A program made the position numbers and the translations under genes. The notes beneath the pieces were generated by a model, which saw only the letters and a list, made by a program, of their open reading frames with translations, had not been told where the DNA came from and did no database searches. Positions 52,701-64,000 of a DNA stretch of 64,000 nt are shown here, piece after piece; the stretch's first letter is position 1, and each line of letters opens with the position of its first letter. Source of the DNA: an uncultured Duncaniella sp. (GTDB lineage Bacteria; Bacteroidota; Bacteroidia; Bacteroidales; Muribaculaceae); contig NZ_CAJTMT010000003.1 of NCBI RefSeq assembly GCF_910577345.1, forward strand, positions 161,572 to 225,571, read 5' to 3'.

Positions 52701-55685
52701 ATGGAAAAATTAAAACCATTAAGAATTTGGTCCCTTCTGCTTTTTGTGATGGCGACACTCACAATGTCGGCACAGCAAATAGGCATATCGGGTACGGTCA
52801 GCGATTCGTCAGGAGAACCGCTGATTGGTGTCAGTGTAACAGTTCCGGGAACTAAAATCGGAGCAGCCACCGACATAGACGGAAACTTCAGCCTAACAGT
52901 TGATGCAAAAGCTACTCTACGTTTTACCTACGTTGGCTACACACCACTGGATATACCCGTCAACGGTAAGACAGTTTTTAATGTTGTAATGGAAGAAAAT
53001 TCCGAAGTGCTTGATGAAGTCGTTGTCGTAGGTTACGGCACGATGGATAAAAAGGAGCTGACCTCAGCCATCTCCCACATAAGCGAGAAGGACTTCCTTA
53101 CTGTAAGTTCTCTCGATCCTTCGATGATGATTCAGGGCAAGGTGCCCGGTGTTTCGATTACCAACACAGGCGCGGGCGATCCAAACAATCAGGCAAGTAT
53201 TCAGATTCGTGGCGTGTCATCACGTTCAGCCGGACTCGGCCCGCTGATTGTGATTGACGGTGTGCCCGGAGGCAATCTCACAAACATTAATCCAAATGAC
53301 ATTGCGTCATTCGACATCCTCAAAGACGGTGCAGCCTCGGCCATCTACGGCACCCGTGGTTCTAACGGTGTCATACTTGTTACGACAAAGAAAGGAAGTA
53401 AAGACGGAAACACTCACACGTCTTATTCAGGTACATTCGCATGGGATGTTGTAAAAAAGGAGCTCGATGTTATGAGCGCACAAGATTTCAGGGATGTTCG
53501 CCTTGGATGGGGCGACCGTGGGGTTGACCTTGGCGGCAATTTAGATTGGTTTGACGCAGTGACACGCACCGGCTTCACCATGCAACACACCCTGACCGTA
53601 AGCGGCGGCAACGAGAAGAGCAACTACCGTGTCAGCGCGGACTACAGGGATGCCAACGGTATCGACCTGCGTTCCGGCCGCGAGGAATATGGTGCGCGAG
53701 CTTCCGTCATGCACACAACCAAAGGTGGACTGTTCACAATTCAGATGAACGTTGCTCCACGCATCATCTACCGTGACAATGCGGACTGGAGTGTATTCAA
53801 GGATGCCCTTGAAGCCAACCCCACCACCCCGCTCATGAATCCGGAGAACCCGGCACAATATTATAACTTCTACGGTCAGATTGTCGGTAGCAACCCCGTC
53901 GAGCGTCAGAAACTTGAAAAAGACCATGCTGACACAAAACTGCTTGATTGGGACGGAACTGTCAAGTTAAATCTTCTGCCTCTGCTTGCCAAGAACGGAC
54001 AAAGCAATCATCACCTTACAACACAGGTCATGTTTGCCGATCATCAATACAGCAATAATAATTCCTATTTCCGTCCTTCAACCAGCACAAACTCAATCAA
54101 TGACGGACACGACGGTGTGGCCAGCCGCTCCTACTCAAAGGAACGTCAGTATGTACTTGAATGGCTCACCAACTACAATGCACGTTTTGCCGACAAGCAC
54201 AATGTTAAAGCAATGGTCGGCTACTCCTATCAGTATTCTCAGTACTCAGGCTTTAATGCCGAAAACAAAGACTTCCCCAATGACGGTCTTGGAGCAGACA
54301 ATCTCGGTTCAGGAGAATGGGCCAAGGAAGAAGGTGAAGTCATGATGGGTAGCTACAAGAATGACGCAAAACTAATCTCCTTCTTCGGTCGAGTAAGCTA
54401 TGACTTCGAGGGGAAATATCTCTTCACCGCCTCTATCCGTCATGAAGGCTCCTCAAAATTCGGTCAGAATCATAAGTGGGGTGACTTCCCTGCGGTTTCG
54501 GCCGGTTGGCGCATCTCGCAGGAATCATTCATGAAAGACATCGAATGGATCAACGACCTTAAAATCCGTGCAGACTATGGTGTGACCGGTAATCAGGACT
54601 TCGGAAGTTATCTGTCAATCAACACCATGTCGGGCTTCGGCTACTATTTCTACAATGGCAAATATTTCCAAGTCTGGGGCCCCGGCAAGAATGTCAATCC
54701 TGACCTCAAATGGGAGAAAGGCAAAAACTGGAACATCGGTCTCGACTTTTCGGTGCTCGACAACCGGATATACGGTTCGTTGAACTACTTCAATCGTCGT
54801 CAGCAGGATCTTCTTGGAAACTACAAAGTGCCTGTTCCGCCGAACATCCATGACGAGACATTCGTCAATGTGGGTACCATGAAGAATACCGGTTTTGAGT
54901 TCGACCTCAATTTCAATGTTGTGGATACCAAGGACTTCTCCTACAACTTCGGTGTCGTAGGCACAGTGATGAGCAATAAGTTCGTAGAGTTCAGCAACTC
55001 ACAGTATGTAGGTCAGGACTACTATAACGTGTGTGGTACTGAGGATCCGTATCCCTTCTACAATCTCCAGCGCATCGAAAAAGGAAAATCGCTCGGCAAC
55101 TTCTATATGTGGCGTTATGCGGGCATCACCTCCGACGGCAACTGGCTTGTATATGACAAGGATGGGGATATAATTCAGGCAGCCCAGGCCACTGATGAGG
55201 ACCGCACGATTGTCGGAAACGGTATGCCAAAGTTCACAATGTCGACAAGCCACAATTTCCGCTACCGCAACTTCGACCTCTCGCTCTTCTTCCGTGGAGC
55301 GTTCGGATATGACATCTTCAACATCCATGATTTCTATTACGGAACCCGCAACTTCAACGGAAACGTACTGAAAAAGGCCTACGGTAAGAATTTTGACATC
55401 TCGCCCAACACGGCTCCCGTCGTGAGCGATTATTTCCTCGAAAAAGGCGACTACTTCAAGCTCGATATGGTGACTCTCGGCTACACGCTTAATGTCCCCA
55501 AGTGTCGTTTCCTCAATCGTCTCAGGGTCTATGGAACGGTGAAAAACGTGTTCACCCTTACAAAGTTCAGCGGAGTTGATCCTTCCACCTATCAGGTCAA
55601 CGGTCTTCAGCCGGGTGCTCAGGGCAGCCGTTCTTATTATCCCTCCACCCGCCAGTTCATTGCCGGCATACAGGTTGATTTCTAA
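52701..55685 (+). CDS. SusC-family TonB-dependent transporter (alpha-glucan locus)
   Basis: Outer-membrane importer, 994 residues. Signal peptide (ending MSA-QQ), carboxypeptidase-regulatory-like domain (ISGTVSDSSGEPLIGVSVTV), TonB-box region SEVLDEVVVVGYGTMDKKEL, plug (VPGVSITNTGAGDPNNQASI, GTRGSNGVILVTTKKG) and a barrel ending in FIAGIQVDF. It starts the operon that continues to GH97, with susD 20 bp downstream. Confidence 0.97.
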   Translation: MEKLKPLRIWSLLLFVMATLTMSAQQIGISGTVSDSSGEPLIGVSVTVPGTKIGAATDIDGNFSLTVDAKATLRFTYVGYTPLDIPVNGKTVFNVVMEENSEVLDEVVVVGYGTMDKKELTSAISHISEKDFLTVSSLDPSMMIQGKVPGVSITNTGAGDPNNQASIQIRGVSSRSAGLGPLIVIDGVPGGNLTNINPNDIASFDILKDGAASAIYGTRGSNGVILVTTKKGSKDGNTHTSYSGTFAWDVVKKELDVMSAQDFRDVRLGWGDRGVDLGGNLDWFDAVTRTGFTMQHTLTVSGGNEKSNYRVSADYRDANGIDLRSGREEYGARASVMHTTKGGLFTIQMNVAPRIIYRDNADWSVFKDALEANPTTPLMNPENPAQYYNFYGQIVGSNPVERQKLEKDHADTKLLDWDGTVKLNLLPLLAKNGQSNHHLTTQVMFADHQYSNNNSYFRPSTSTNSINDGHDGVASRSYSKERQYVLEWLTNYNARFADKHNVKAMVGYSYQYSQYSGFNAENKDFPNDGLGADNLGSGEWAKEEGEVMMGSYKNDAKLISFFGRVSYDFEGKYLFTASIRHEGSSKFGQNHKWGDFPAVSAGWRISQESFMKDIEWINDLKIRADYGVTGNQDFGSYLSINTMSGFGYYFYNGKYFQVWGPGKNVNPDLKWEKGKNWNIGLDFSVLDNRIYGSLNYFNRRQQDLLGNYKVPVPPNIHDETFVNVGTMKNTGFEFDLNFNVVDTKDFSYNFGVVGTVMSNKFVEFSNSQYVGQDYYNVCGTEDPYPFYNLQRIEKGKSLGNFYMWRYAGITSDGNWLVYDKDGDIIQAAQATDEDRTIVGNGMPKFTMSTSHNFRYRNFDLSLFFRGAFGYDIFNIHDFYYGTRNFNGNVLKKAYGKNFDISPNTAPVVSDYFLEKGDYFKLDMVTLGYTLNVPKCRFLNRLRVYGTVKNVFTLTKFSGVDPSTYQVNGLQPGAQGSRSYYPSTRQFIAGIQVDF

Positions 55686-55705
55686 TAACATCAAAAACTC
55701 AGGAA

Positions 55706-57436
55706 ATGAAATTTCTCAAAAACATAGCGGTTGCAGCGGTATCGGTCATGGCCCTCGGAAGCTGCACCAACCTGGACGAGACTCTCTATGACCAAGTCGG
55801 GTCCGATAACTACTACAATACCAAGATGGACGTGATACGCGCGACATTCCGCCCCTTTGAACATGCTTTCTGGAGCATCGGAAGCCGCCACGTCCTCAAC
55901 GAACTCACTGCAGACCAACTCATCACCCCTACCCGCGACGGTTGGTGGTATGACGGAGGAAAATGGGAACGCCTCCACTACCACACATGGACAGTCGATG
56001 ACCTCGGGGAAGCCCAGACCGAATGGAACGGATGCTTTCAAGGCATCATGCAGTGCAATCTCGTGATTGAGGACCTCAGCAAGTTCACCCCTGAACGCTT
56101 CGGTTTCACCCAGCTCGAATTTGACAACCTCAAGGCCCAGTGCCGCGCCCTCCGCGCATGGTTCTACATACGTCTGCTTGACGCATTCCGCAACGTGCCC
56201 CTCGTCACTACCTACAGCGATATGCCCAACAATCCTCAGGCTGATCCTAAAGACGTGTTCCACTTCATTGAAACGGAACTTAAGGATTGCACCGGCCTTC
56301 TCATCAAGAAATCCGGTCTTGGAACCAACGCTTCAATTCAAGGCCAGTGGACACAGGCTGCCGCCGCTGCCCTCCTCGTCCGTCTATATCTCAATGCAGA
56401 GGTTTATATAGGCGAAGACCACTATTCCGACTGTGCGGCCTATGCTCAGGACATTATCGATGGTGTCTATGGCGACTATGCGGTTGCCGACCGCTGGGAT
56501 GCCGCTTTTGACTGGGATAACGACAACTGCGACGAAGTCATTTTCGGCTTCCCCGCTTCTAAAGGCTATACCCACTGGCAGTATGACGGGGACAGCTACG
56601 GCTGGACCGTTCCGGCCAAAGCTGCAGATTTCTTCAACGACACGAAATCAGGCGTAGGTCACAACACCAAGTATGCAGCCTCACCCAGCTATGACCTTGA
56701 CGGTAACCTCTATGATTATGAGCTTGGAATGCCGATTCAGAATTTCCGCAAATATCCCGGCGATGTGCGAATGACCCTTTACAAGAATCTCGGCAACAGC
56801 CGTCGTGAAGGTCTGTTCCTGTATGGCTATCTTGAATATAGTGACAAGGAAACCGGAGCGACAAAACGTCTTCGTGCCCCGGAACTGCCTTACGATCTTT
56901 ATATCCGTGATGCCGTCGGTAAGTTCCAGTCGCTCGCTCCCGACAAATGGCCTACCGATAAAAGCAGCGTGCTGATGAACGGGGACCATAACTCGGGCTG
57001 GCATTTCGTGAAATATCCCTTCTATGACGACAATGACGCAAACCAGCTCGAAAGTGACTACACTGAAATCCGTCTTCCCGAAATCATCTACTCCCTTGCC
57101 GAGTGCAAGATGCGGGCAGGCGACCGCAACGGGGCTGCAAAATTGCTCAACTCGGTGCGCAAGCGCAACTATCCCGCCGAGAATCTTGATGACGTACTTT
57201 ATTCTCCCGAAGGAAAGATTCGGTTCGATGAAAACGAGATGCTTGCTGAATGGGGCCGCGAATTTTTCGCAGAAAGCCGCCGACGCATTGACCTCATCCG
57301 CTTCGGTAAATTCAATTCCGGCAAATGGTGGGATAAAAATCCGGACTCCGATAACCATACGGCTCTTTTCCCGATTACACGCACAATTTTGAACTCAAAT
57401 TCAATACTTGTCCAGAATCCGGGTTATGGCAGATAA
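55706..57436 (+). CDS. SusD-family glycan-binding lipoprotein (alpha-glucan locus)
   Basis: A 576-residue lipoprotein (LGSC, Cys20) forming the lid of the SusC pore. It has N-terminal SusD features (NLDETLYDQVGSDNYYNTKM), TPR-like helices (NLKAQCRALRAWFYIRLLDA) and the C-terminal SusD block (ADYIR-like RLPEIIYSLAECKMRAGDRN, then EMLAEWGREFFAESRRRIDL and RFGKF). The length is typical for the family. It sits directly between susC and the SusE/F-like gene. Confidence 0.95.
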   Translation: MKFLKNIAVAAVSVMALGSCTNLDETLYDQVGSDNYYNTKMDVIRATFRPFEHAFWSIGSRHVLNELTADQLITPTRDGWWYDGGKWERLHYHTWTVDDLGEAQTEWNGCFQGIMQCNLVIEDLSKFTPERFGFTQLEFDNLKAQCRALRAWFYIRLLDAFRNVPLVTTYSDMPNNPQADPKDVFHFIETELKDCTGLLIKKSGLGTNASIQGQWTQAAAAALLVRLYLNAEVYIGEDHYSDCAAYAQDIIDGVYGDYAVADRWDAAFDWDNDNCDEVIFGFPASKGYTHWQYDGDSYGWTVPAKAADFFNDTKSGVGHNTKYAASPSYDLDGNLYDYELGMPIQNFRKYPGDVRMTLYKNLGNSRREGLFLYGYLEYSDKETGATKRLRAPELPYDLYIRDAVGKFQSLAPDKWPTDKSSVLMNGDHNSGWHFVKYPFYDDNDANQLESDYTEIRLPEIIYSLAECKMRAGDRNGAAKLLNSVRKRNYPAENLDDVLYSPEGKIRFDENEMLAEWGREFFAESRRRIDLIRFGKFNSGKWWDKNPDSDNHTALFPITRTILNSNSILVQNPGYGR

Positions 57437-57461
57437 TAGAAACTGACAAAATCAAAAAATC

Positions 57462-59303
57462 ATGAATATCAAAAATATAATCTCCATATTATCCGGACTC
57501 CTGATGCTTGTCGCTCTTACAGGATGCGAGGGGGAGAAAGATTTAATCATAATTGACGGCAATTTGCCGATTAAGACGTCTACACTCTACATGGTCGGCG
57601 ATGCGACTCCAAACGGGTGGAGCTTGGATGCGGCGACAGCACTTACTCCCACTGATGAAGATCCGCTCGTCTTTTCATGGGAAGGACCGCTCAATGTCGG
57701 CGAGATGAAACTGTGTCTCGCTACAGGAAGCTGGGACAATCCTTTCATCCGTCCTCAGAATGCCGGTGAAGAAATCAACAAGAAGGGTCTGACCGACGAG
57801 ACATTCAAGATGCACGCCGGAGATCCGGACGACAAATGGAAAGTTTCGGAAGCAGGTATCTATAACCTGCGTTTCGACCTCCGCAACTGGACCATGAGCG
57901 CCACTTACGTCCGTGAGCAGGATGCGCCTGTCATCGACCCGATTGTTGCCGATGCACTCTATATCGTCGGTGATTTCAATGGATGGAACATTGATTCGCC
58001 CACTCAACTTGAGAAAAAATCGGATTATATCTTCGTCTACGAAGGGCCCCTTACGTCAGGCGAAATGAAAGCCTGTCTCACAACCGGAAGCTGGGATGCA
58101 TCATTCATCCGTCCGGAAACAAACGGATGCAGAATAGACAGGAACGGTGTGGAAAGCGGAAACTTTGTCTACTCCGTCAATCCCGACAATAAGTGGAAAA
58201 TCGAAGAACCGGGCATCTATCGTCTGACATTCGATCTTCAGAACTGGACCATTGCGGCTGAATATACGGGTGACTTCAAACCGGCTCCCAAACTCTATAT
58301 GATTGGTGAGGCTACCGACGGTGGCTGGAGCTGGGATGCAGCGACTGTCATCGAGGCAAGCTCCGAAAATGAGAATATCTTCGTGTGGGAAGGCGAACTC
58401 GGTCGCGGAAGCTTCAAGGCAAGCGAGGAGAAGGACTTCGGAGCTCCGTTCTACCGTCCTTCAACCCCCGATTGCGAGGTTTCGGACAAGGGTGTCGCTT
58501 CAAATGAAATGGTCCACACCACCGGACCCGATGACCAATGGCTCGTGACTGTGGCAGGTAAGTATCGACTCACCTTCAACACCGCCGACATGACTTTCAA
58601 TGCCGAGTTCCTTGCAGGCTCAACCACCCTACCCTCGCTCTATATGATTGGCGAGGCTACCGCAGGAGGTTGGAGTCTTGACGATGCCACCGAGATAAGC
58701 ACCTCCACTGAGAATATCTATGTATGGGAAGGCAATCTGAAGGAGGGAACATTCAAAGCATGTCTGACAAAGGACTTCAGCGCTCCCTTCTACCGCCCGG
58801 TGACCGCCGACTGTGAGATTTCCGAAAACGGTGCTACAAGCAGCGGCATGGTGTTCACAACCGGACCGGATGACCAGTGGAAGGTTGTAAAGGCCGGAAA
58901 ATACAGGCTTACTTTCAACCTTGCCGATATGACCTTCGAGGCCAAATATCTTGAAGCAGCCGTCACTGTCGCGCCTCTCTACATGATTGGTGAGGCGACA
59001 GCGGGAGGCTGGAGCCTCGATGCCGCCACAGAATTTACCCCGGTGGACGGAACGGAGGGTGAATACACCTGGACCGGAACTTTGAAGACCGGCACCTTCA
59101 AGGCCTGCAGCGAGAAGGATTTCTCGGCTCCGTTCTATCGTCCGTCGAAAGCGGATGTCGAAGTATCCGAATCCGGAGTCGCCGCCAACGATATGGTCTA
59201 TACCACCGGCCCTGATGACCAGTGGAAGGTCGTGAAGGAGGGCCGATATGAGCTTACGCTCAACATTAAGGCAATGACAATTAATGTCAAATATCTTGAC
59301 TGA
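57462..59303 (+). CDS. SusE/SusF-like surface glycan-binding lipoprotein with five modules
   Basis: A 613-residue lipoprotein (LTGC, Cys22). After the anchor it consists of five tandem SusE/SusF-type starch-binding modules of about 110 residues, each starting LYMIGEATAGGWSLDAAT or a variant and ending in a W/D-x-MTF-like strand. The module starts are near 57578, 57952, 58290, 58635 and 58973. Modules 3-5 are much closer to each other (FSAPFYRP, TTGPDDQWKV) than to modules 1 and 2, suggesting recent duplication. SusE and SusF of B. thetaiotaomicron have fewer modules. Conserved Trp, Lys and Arg residues of the CBM-like sites (GTFKAC..FYRP) are retained in all five. Confidence 0.9.
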   Translation: MNIKNIISILSGLLMLVALTGCEGEKDLIIIDGNLPIKTSTLYMVGDATPNGWSLDAATALTPTDEDPLVFSWEGPLNVGEMKLCLATGSWDNPFIRPQNAGEEINKKGLTDETFKMHAGDPDDKWKVSEAGIYNLRFDLRNWTMSATYVREQDAPVIDPIVADALYIVGDFNGWNIDSPTQLEKKSDYIFVYEGPLTSGEMKACLTTGSWDASFIRPETNGCRIDRNGVESGNFVYSVNPDNKWKIEEPGIYRLTFDLQNWTIAAEYTGDFKPAPKLYMIGEATDGGWSWDAATVIEASSENENIFVWEGELGRGSFKASEEKDFGAPFYRPSTPDCEVSDKGVASNEMVHTTGPDDQWLVTVAGKYRLTFNTADMTFNAEFLAGSTTLPSLYMIGEATAGGWSLDDATEISTSTENIYVWEGNLKEGTFKACLTKDFSAPFYRPVTADCEISENGATSSGMVFTTGPDDQWKVVKAGKYRLTFNLADMTFEAKYLEAAVTVAPLYMIGEATAGGWSLDAATEFTPVDGTEGEYTWTGTLKTGTFKACSEKDFSAPFYRPSKADVEVSESGVAANDMVYTTGPDDQWKVVKEGRYELTLNIKAMTINVKYLD

Positions 59304-59324
59304 TAAATCTTTTAACCATCGAAT

Positions 59325-60746
59325 ATGAAAAAAATGAATATAACGGCAACGCTACTGGCCGCTGCAATGCTTGCAGGATGTGCCAACGATGATTACTATG
59401 AAATGCGTTATCCGCCAAAATACGAACTCCCCGAACTTCCGGCCATAGAAGGAATCCATCAGTATAAGGCACCGCTCTATTGGAGTGTCTATGAGTACTG
59501 CTATGTGAATGAACAGAACGGCATAGCCAATTCCGATCAGGACATCACCCCTGCGGAATGGGACAAAATCATCGATTGGGTCTCAAGCGAGCTGAAACCC
59601 TATGGCTACGATATGGTCTGCACGGACGGCTTCATCCCTATGCTCTCAAACGATGCCACTGGCTACATGACGCACTACGGCTCCATGTCACTGAAGGAAC
59701 TGGTGGAGAAATGCAAGGCAAAAGGACTGAAAGTAGGCGTCTACGACAATCCCCTATGGGTCCACGGACCGCGCGAAACCAAGATAGAGGGCACCGACTA
59801 CACCTTTGGCGGACTCTACTGGAACGGCACCACTGAAATCATGAATCCATCAACCGACAATCTATGGTTCAACTGGGCCGTTGCCGAAAATCCGGGTTGC
59901 AAGGAATTTATCGACGGTTTTTTCAAGCATTACAAGGAACTTGGCATAGAGTATATCCGCATGGACTTCCTTTCGTGGTATGAGGACGGCAAGGACCGCA
60001 ACATCGGCATTGTCGGTCACGGTTATGGCCGTGAGTCCTACGCCCGCGCTCTCAACTATATAGCAGAAGCAGCCAAGAAATATGGCATATTCACGTCACT
60101 TGTGATGCCTCATCTCTACAATGATGCCGAAGTGGAAGCCAAGTATGGCAATATGGTCAGAATCGTTGCCGACACCGCCGGTGGAGGATGGTGGCATTGT
60201 TCGGCGGCCGACAAAGGAAGGTCCTACACGACATGGCCCAACTGCATGAACATGTTTGACGGGTTCACTTACTGGTCACATATCGCCGGACGCGACAACG
60301 TTATTCTTGACGGAGACTTCATCCGCCTCAACACCTTCTCATCGGATGCTGAGAAAGAGACCGTTGTCTCCCTCCAGTTGATGGCCGGTGGCCCTGTCAC
60401 GGTTGCGGATCAGTACAATACCATCGGCGACAACCTTAAGTTCTATCAGAATTCCGAGCTTCTTGCGCTCAACAAGGATCGTTTCGTGGGTAAGCCATTG
60501 AGCGATAAGCTCAATGACCCCGACAATCAGGTCTGGTATGGACAGATGTCGGATGGCAACTACGTTGTCGGCCTTTTCAACCGCGATGATAATGCCAAAA
60601 ATGTGAAAGTGGATTTTTCCACCCTCGGTATCTCCGGTGAATGGAATGTCCGTGACCTGTGGAAACATTCCGATGAAGGAACTGCCTCATCCATTTCGGC
60701 GACCATTCCTGCCCACGGATGCAAGATTGTGAAACTCACCAAATAA
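59325..60746 (+). CDS. Clan GH-D glycoside hydrolase (GH27-like) lipoprotein
   Basis: A 473-residue lipoprotein (LAGC, Cys19) with an alpha-galactosidase-like TIM barrel. Blocks: YGYDMVCTDGFIP, KAKGLKVGVYDNPLWVHGP, the nucleophile Asp in YIRMDFLSWY (near 211-220), VRIVADTAGGGWW (region of the acid/base Asp), VADQYNTIGDN and a C-terminal beta domain (WNVRDLWKHSDEG) typical of GH27. From family knowledge GH27 also contains isomalto-dextranases, and in this alpha-glucan locus that activity, or a related surface dextran-cleaving one, is more plausible than galactosidase. Exact family is uncertain. Confidence 0.75.
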   Translation: MKKMNITATLLAAAMLAGCANDDYYEMRYPPKYELPELPAIEGIHQYKAPLYWSVYEYCYVNEQNGIANSDQDITPAEWDKIIDWVSSELKPYGYDMVCTDGFIPMLSNDATGYMTHYGSMSLKELVEKCKAKGLKVGVYDNPLWVHGPRETKIEGTDYTFGGLYWNGTTEIMNPSTDNLWFNWAVAENPGCKEFIDGFFKHYKELGIEYIRMDFLSWYEDGKDRNIGIVGHGYGRESYARALNYIAEAAKKYGIFTSLVMPHLYNDAEVEAKYGNMVRIVADTAGGGWWHCSAADKGRSYTTWPNCMNMFDGFTYWSHIAGRDNVILDGDFIRLNTFSSDAEKETVVSLQLMAGGPVTVADQYNTIGDNLKFYQNSELLALNKDRFVGKPLSDKLNDPDNQVWYGQMSDGNYVVGLFNRDDNAKNVKVDFSTLGISGEWNVRDLWKHSDEGTASSISATIPAHGCKIVKLTK

Positions 60747-60757
60747 TAATCAGTTGA

Positions 60758-62881
<2,124 letters not shown>

Positions 62882-62943
62882 CAAACCCAACCGCATATCA
62901 ACCATAAAAGTCCCTATAAGGCGATCCGCATTAGCTTTAAGTG

Positions 62944-63056
62944 ATGAGGGTGTTGCAGAACATTGATTTTTCAATAGTTACCAAAAGATAGCACTTACAA
63001 ATCAATATATTACAAAAGCAGATTTCTCGAATTTGTGAGTTCTGCAACACCCTCAT
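62944..63056. repeat. 113-bp element with 18-bp perfect terminal inverted repeats
   Basis: ATGAGGGTGTTGCAGAAC (62944-62961) and its exact complement at 63039-63056 flank an AT-rich 77-bp centre without ORF. MITE-like or an IS remnant; no target-site duplication is clear. It could equally be a long terminator of the alpha-glucan operon. Confidence 0.6.
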
Positions 63057-63068
63057 GATAGGACAAAT

Positions 63069-63147
63069 GCGAAACCTAATAGCACAAAAGCGAAACCTAA
63101 TAGCACAAAAGCGAAACTTGATAGCACAAAAGCGAAACTTGATTAGG
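63069..63147. repeat. 21-bp tandem repeat, 3.7 copies
   Basis: GCGAAACCTAATAGCACAAA plus one A, contiguous at 63069, 63090, 63111 and (partial) 63132. Copies 3 and 4 share the variant CTTG for CCTA. No spacers. Confidence 0.85.
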
Positions 63148-63168
63148 AATTATTGCTTTTACCGAATT

Positions 63169-63238
63169 TCATCGGACAGCAATAATATTTTAATCGGATT
63201 GCAATAAGTTTTTTTAATCGGATTACAATAAGTTTTAA
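63169..63238. repeat. 22-24-bp tandem repeat, three copies
   Basis: TAATCGGATTGCAATAAGTTT-type units with ATCGG at 63171 (degenerate), 63193 and 63217. The stretch 63239-63344 has a short GTCCCG/CGGGAC hairpin (63332-63341 area) that may be the IS end. Confidence 0.7.
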
Positions 63239-63344
63239 GGTAAAATCATAGGTTCGGATGAGGAGTTCCTGAAAAAGCGAACTCCTCATTCTTTATTATA
63301 TTGTAAGCCCAGTATCATTAGTGTCCCGTAAAAATCGGGACGAG

Positions 63345-63762
63345 TTAAAAATCAAATAAATTTGGCCCGTCGGGTCTGAAGGGTTCTTTGACATTTTGAG
63401 ATTTAGTTTTGTCGAGAAGGTCTTGCAGATGAGTTTTGTCGGTCAGGGATATTCCCAAAATCTGCAAGACTTCATAGGTGCTTCTTTCAAGCTGCATATC
63501 CTTTTGGTCAATCGCAACAAGGCAGTAGGCGATGATGGCGCAGTAGATTTGTATTCGGACAGCGTTCTCCGATGGACCCCAAAATTTCTTGATCTTGAGG
63601 TGCTGATTGAGCCACTTGAAGAGACGTTATGTGCGTAGCATTGTTGAGGAAAACGAACTCACGCTTTTGCTCGTCATCCCAATAAACTACACGTCGCAAT
63701 AACTCCGGGTAGTCCTTGGATGATTTGTAAACCGTCAGCCGGATAATGCTGTCTGAGCGCAC
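63345..63762 (-). pseudogene. IS4-family transposase remnant
   Basis: The minus strand encodes the C-terminal part of a Bacteroides-type IS4 transposase. One frame reads SIIRLTVYKSSKDYPELLRR then VVYWDDEQKREFVFLNNA; from about 63623 a second frame reads LFKWLNQHLKIKKFWGPSEN, NAVRIQIYCAIIAYCLVAI and ends in a TAA at 63345-63347. At the junction the block with LYKNRW and the catalytic Glu expected in this family is missing. The N-terminal DDE half is also absent. The element is therefore inactive. Confidence 0.8.
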
Positions 63763-63916
63763 GTTTTAAGGTAATCTCCGCTTCCATGACACATTTATTC
63801 AAATGATAATACAAGGATCTGTTTCCTACAATTATATTCTTTATTGTTGGGATATTACCTGGTATATATGATATTATTAAACTTAGTGCAATGTGCATAA
63901 TTCCTTGTTTGAGTTA

Positions 63917-64000
63917 TTAGAACTGATTTACTATAACAATGTTGATCACTTTCCCTTTCCACTCGATTTGCTCCTTTTGGTCGTTGGTGATGACGAGGAG
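63917..64000 (-). CDS. C-terminal end of an unidentified gene (cut by window edge)
   Basis: The minus strand from the right edge is open for 27 codons and stops at TAA (63917-63919): ...ITNDQKEQIEWKGKVINIVI plus VNQF. It has no recognised family. It could be a real gene that ends here or a chance frame. The region 63763-63916 between it and the transposase remnant is AT-rich with no supported gene. Confidence 0.4.
   Translation of the reverse strand, partial: LLVITNDQKEQIEWKGKVINIVIVNQF

Noticed and set aside
63069..63147. CRISPR array
   Set aside because: The 21-bp units are directly contiguous with no variable spacers, and no cas genes are in the window.

Overview
The window reads as chromosome from a member of the Bacteroidota, order Bacteroidales. 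The evidence is two complete SusC/SusD glycan-uptake loci, many promoters of the Bacteroides sigma-AB type (TTTG or TTG about 20 bp before TAnnTTTG), A-rich leaders in place of strong Shine-Dalgarno sites, and SPOR/HU-CCDC81 and SusR-type proteins restricted to this phylum. The style (moderate GC, dense mannan and alpha-glucan loci) suits a gut Muribaculaceae-like organism; that family assignment is an inference.

Region 1 (1-22.2 kb) is mostly housekeeping. It holds a TPR-type secreted protein cut by the left edge, gyrA divergent from clpC, tRNA-Ser(GGA), an FKBP isomerase, a Nudix hydrolase, flavodoxin, a P-loop kinase-like protein, class II aldolase and a DEAD-box helicase. Next comes a cobalamin-riboswitch operon with a DASS-type transporter (frameshifted) and a MetE-like protein that has lost its zinc ligands. 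An M48 protease divergent from an esterase, tRNA-Gln(TTG) joined to a perfect 30-bp palindrome, a GH13 amylase, a 378-bp composite inverted repeat, a DUF2520 dehydrogenase, a nitroreductase and an HU/SPOR membrane protein follow.

Region 2 (22.5-38.6 kb, minus strand) is an alpha-mannan utilisation locus. In transcription order it encodes a glycan-binding lipoprotein, GH76 endo-mannanase, SusC, SusD, DUF3823 lipoprotein, a GtaA-like (DUF4965/DUF1793) protein, GH92 and GH125 mannosidases.

Region 3 (39.1-47.8 kb) holds a membrane-spanning one-component regulator (extracytoplasmic lectin-like and beta-propeller parts, one TM helix, cytoplasmic SARP-like winged helix) interrupted by one in-frame TGA. 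Divergent from it is an operon with a ROK sugar kinase, an EEP-family phosphatase/nuclease, a GH78-type glycosidase and mannose-6-phosphate isomerase. Kinase plus isomerase would take mannose released by region 2 into glycolysis. A helically phased GGTTAA repeat lies both before the mannan locus and in the regulator/kinase intergenic region.

Region 4 (48.0-62.9 kb) is an alpha-glucan (probably dextran or isomalto-oligosaccharide) locus: GH31 divergent from a SusR-type regulator, then SusC, SusD, a five-module SusE/F-like binding lipoprotein, a clan GH-D (GH27-like) enzyme and a SusB-like GH97. A TTGAATACAT box sits at both control regions. Region 5 (62.9-64 kb) is repeat-rich and carries a decayed IS4-family transposase and the tail of one more gene.
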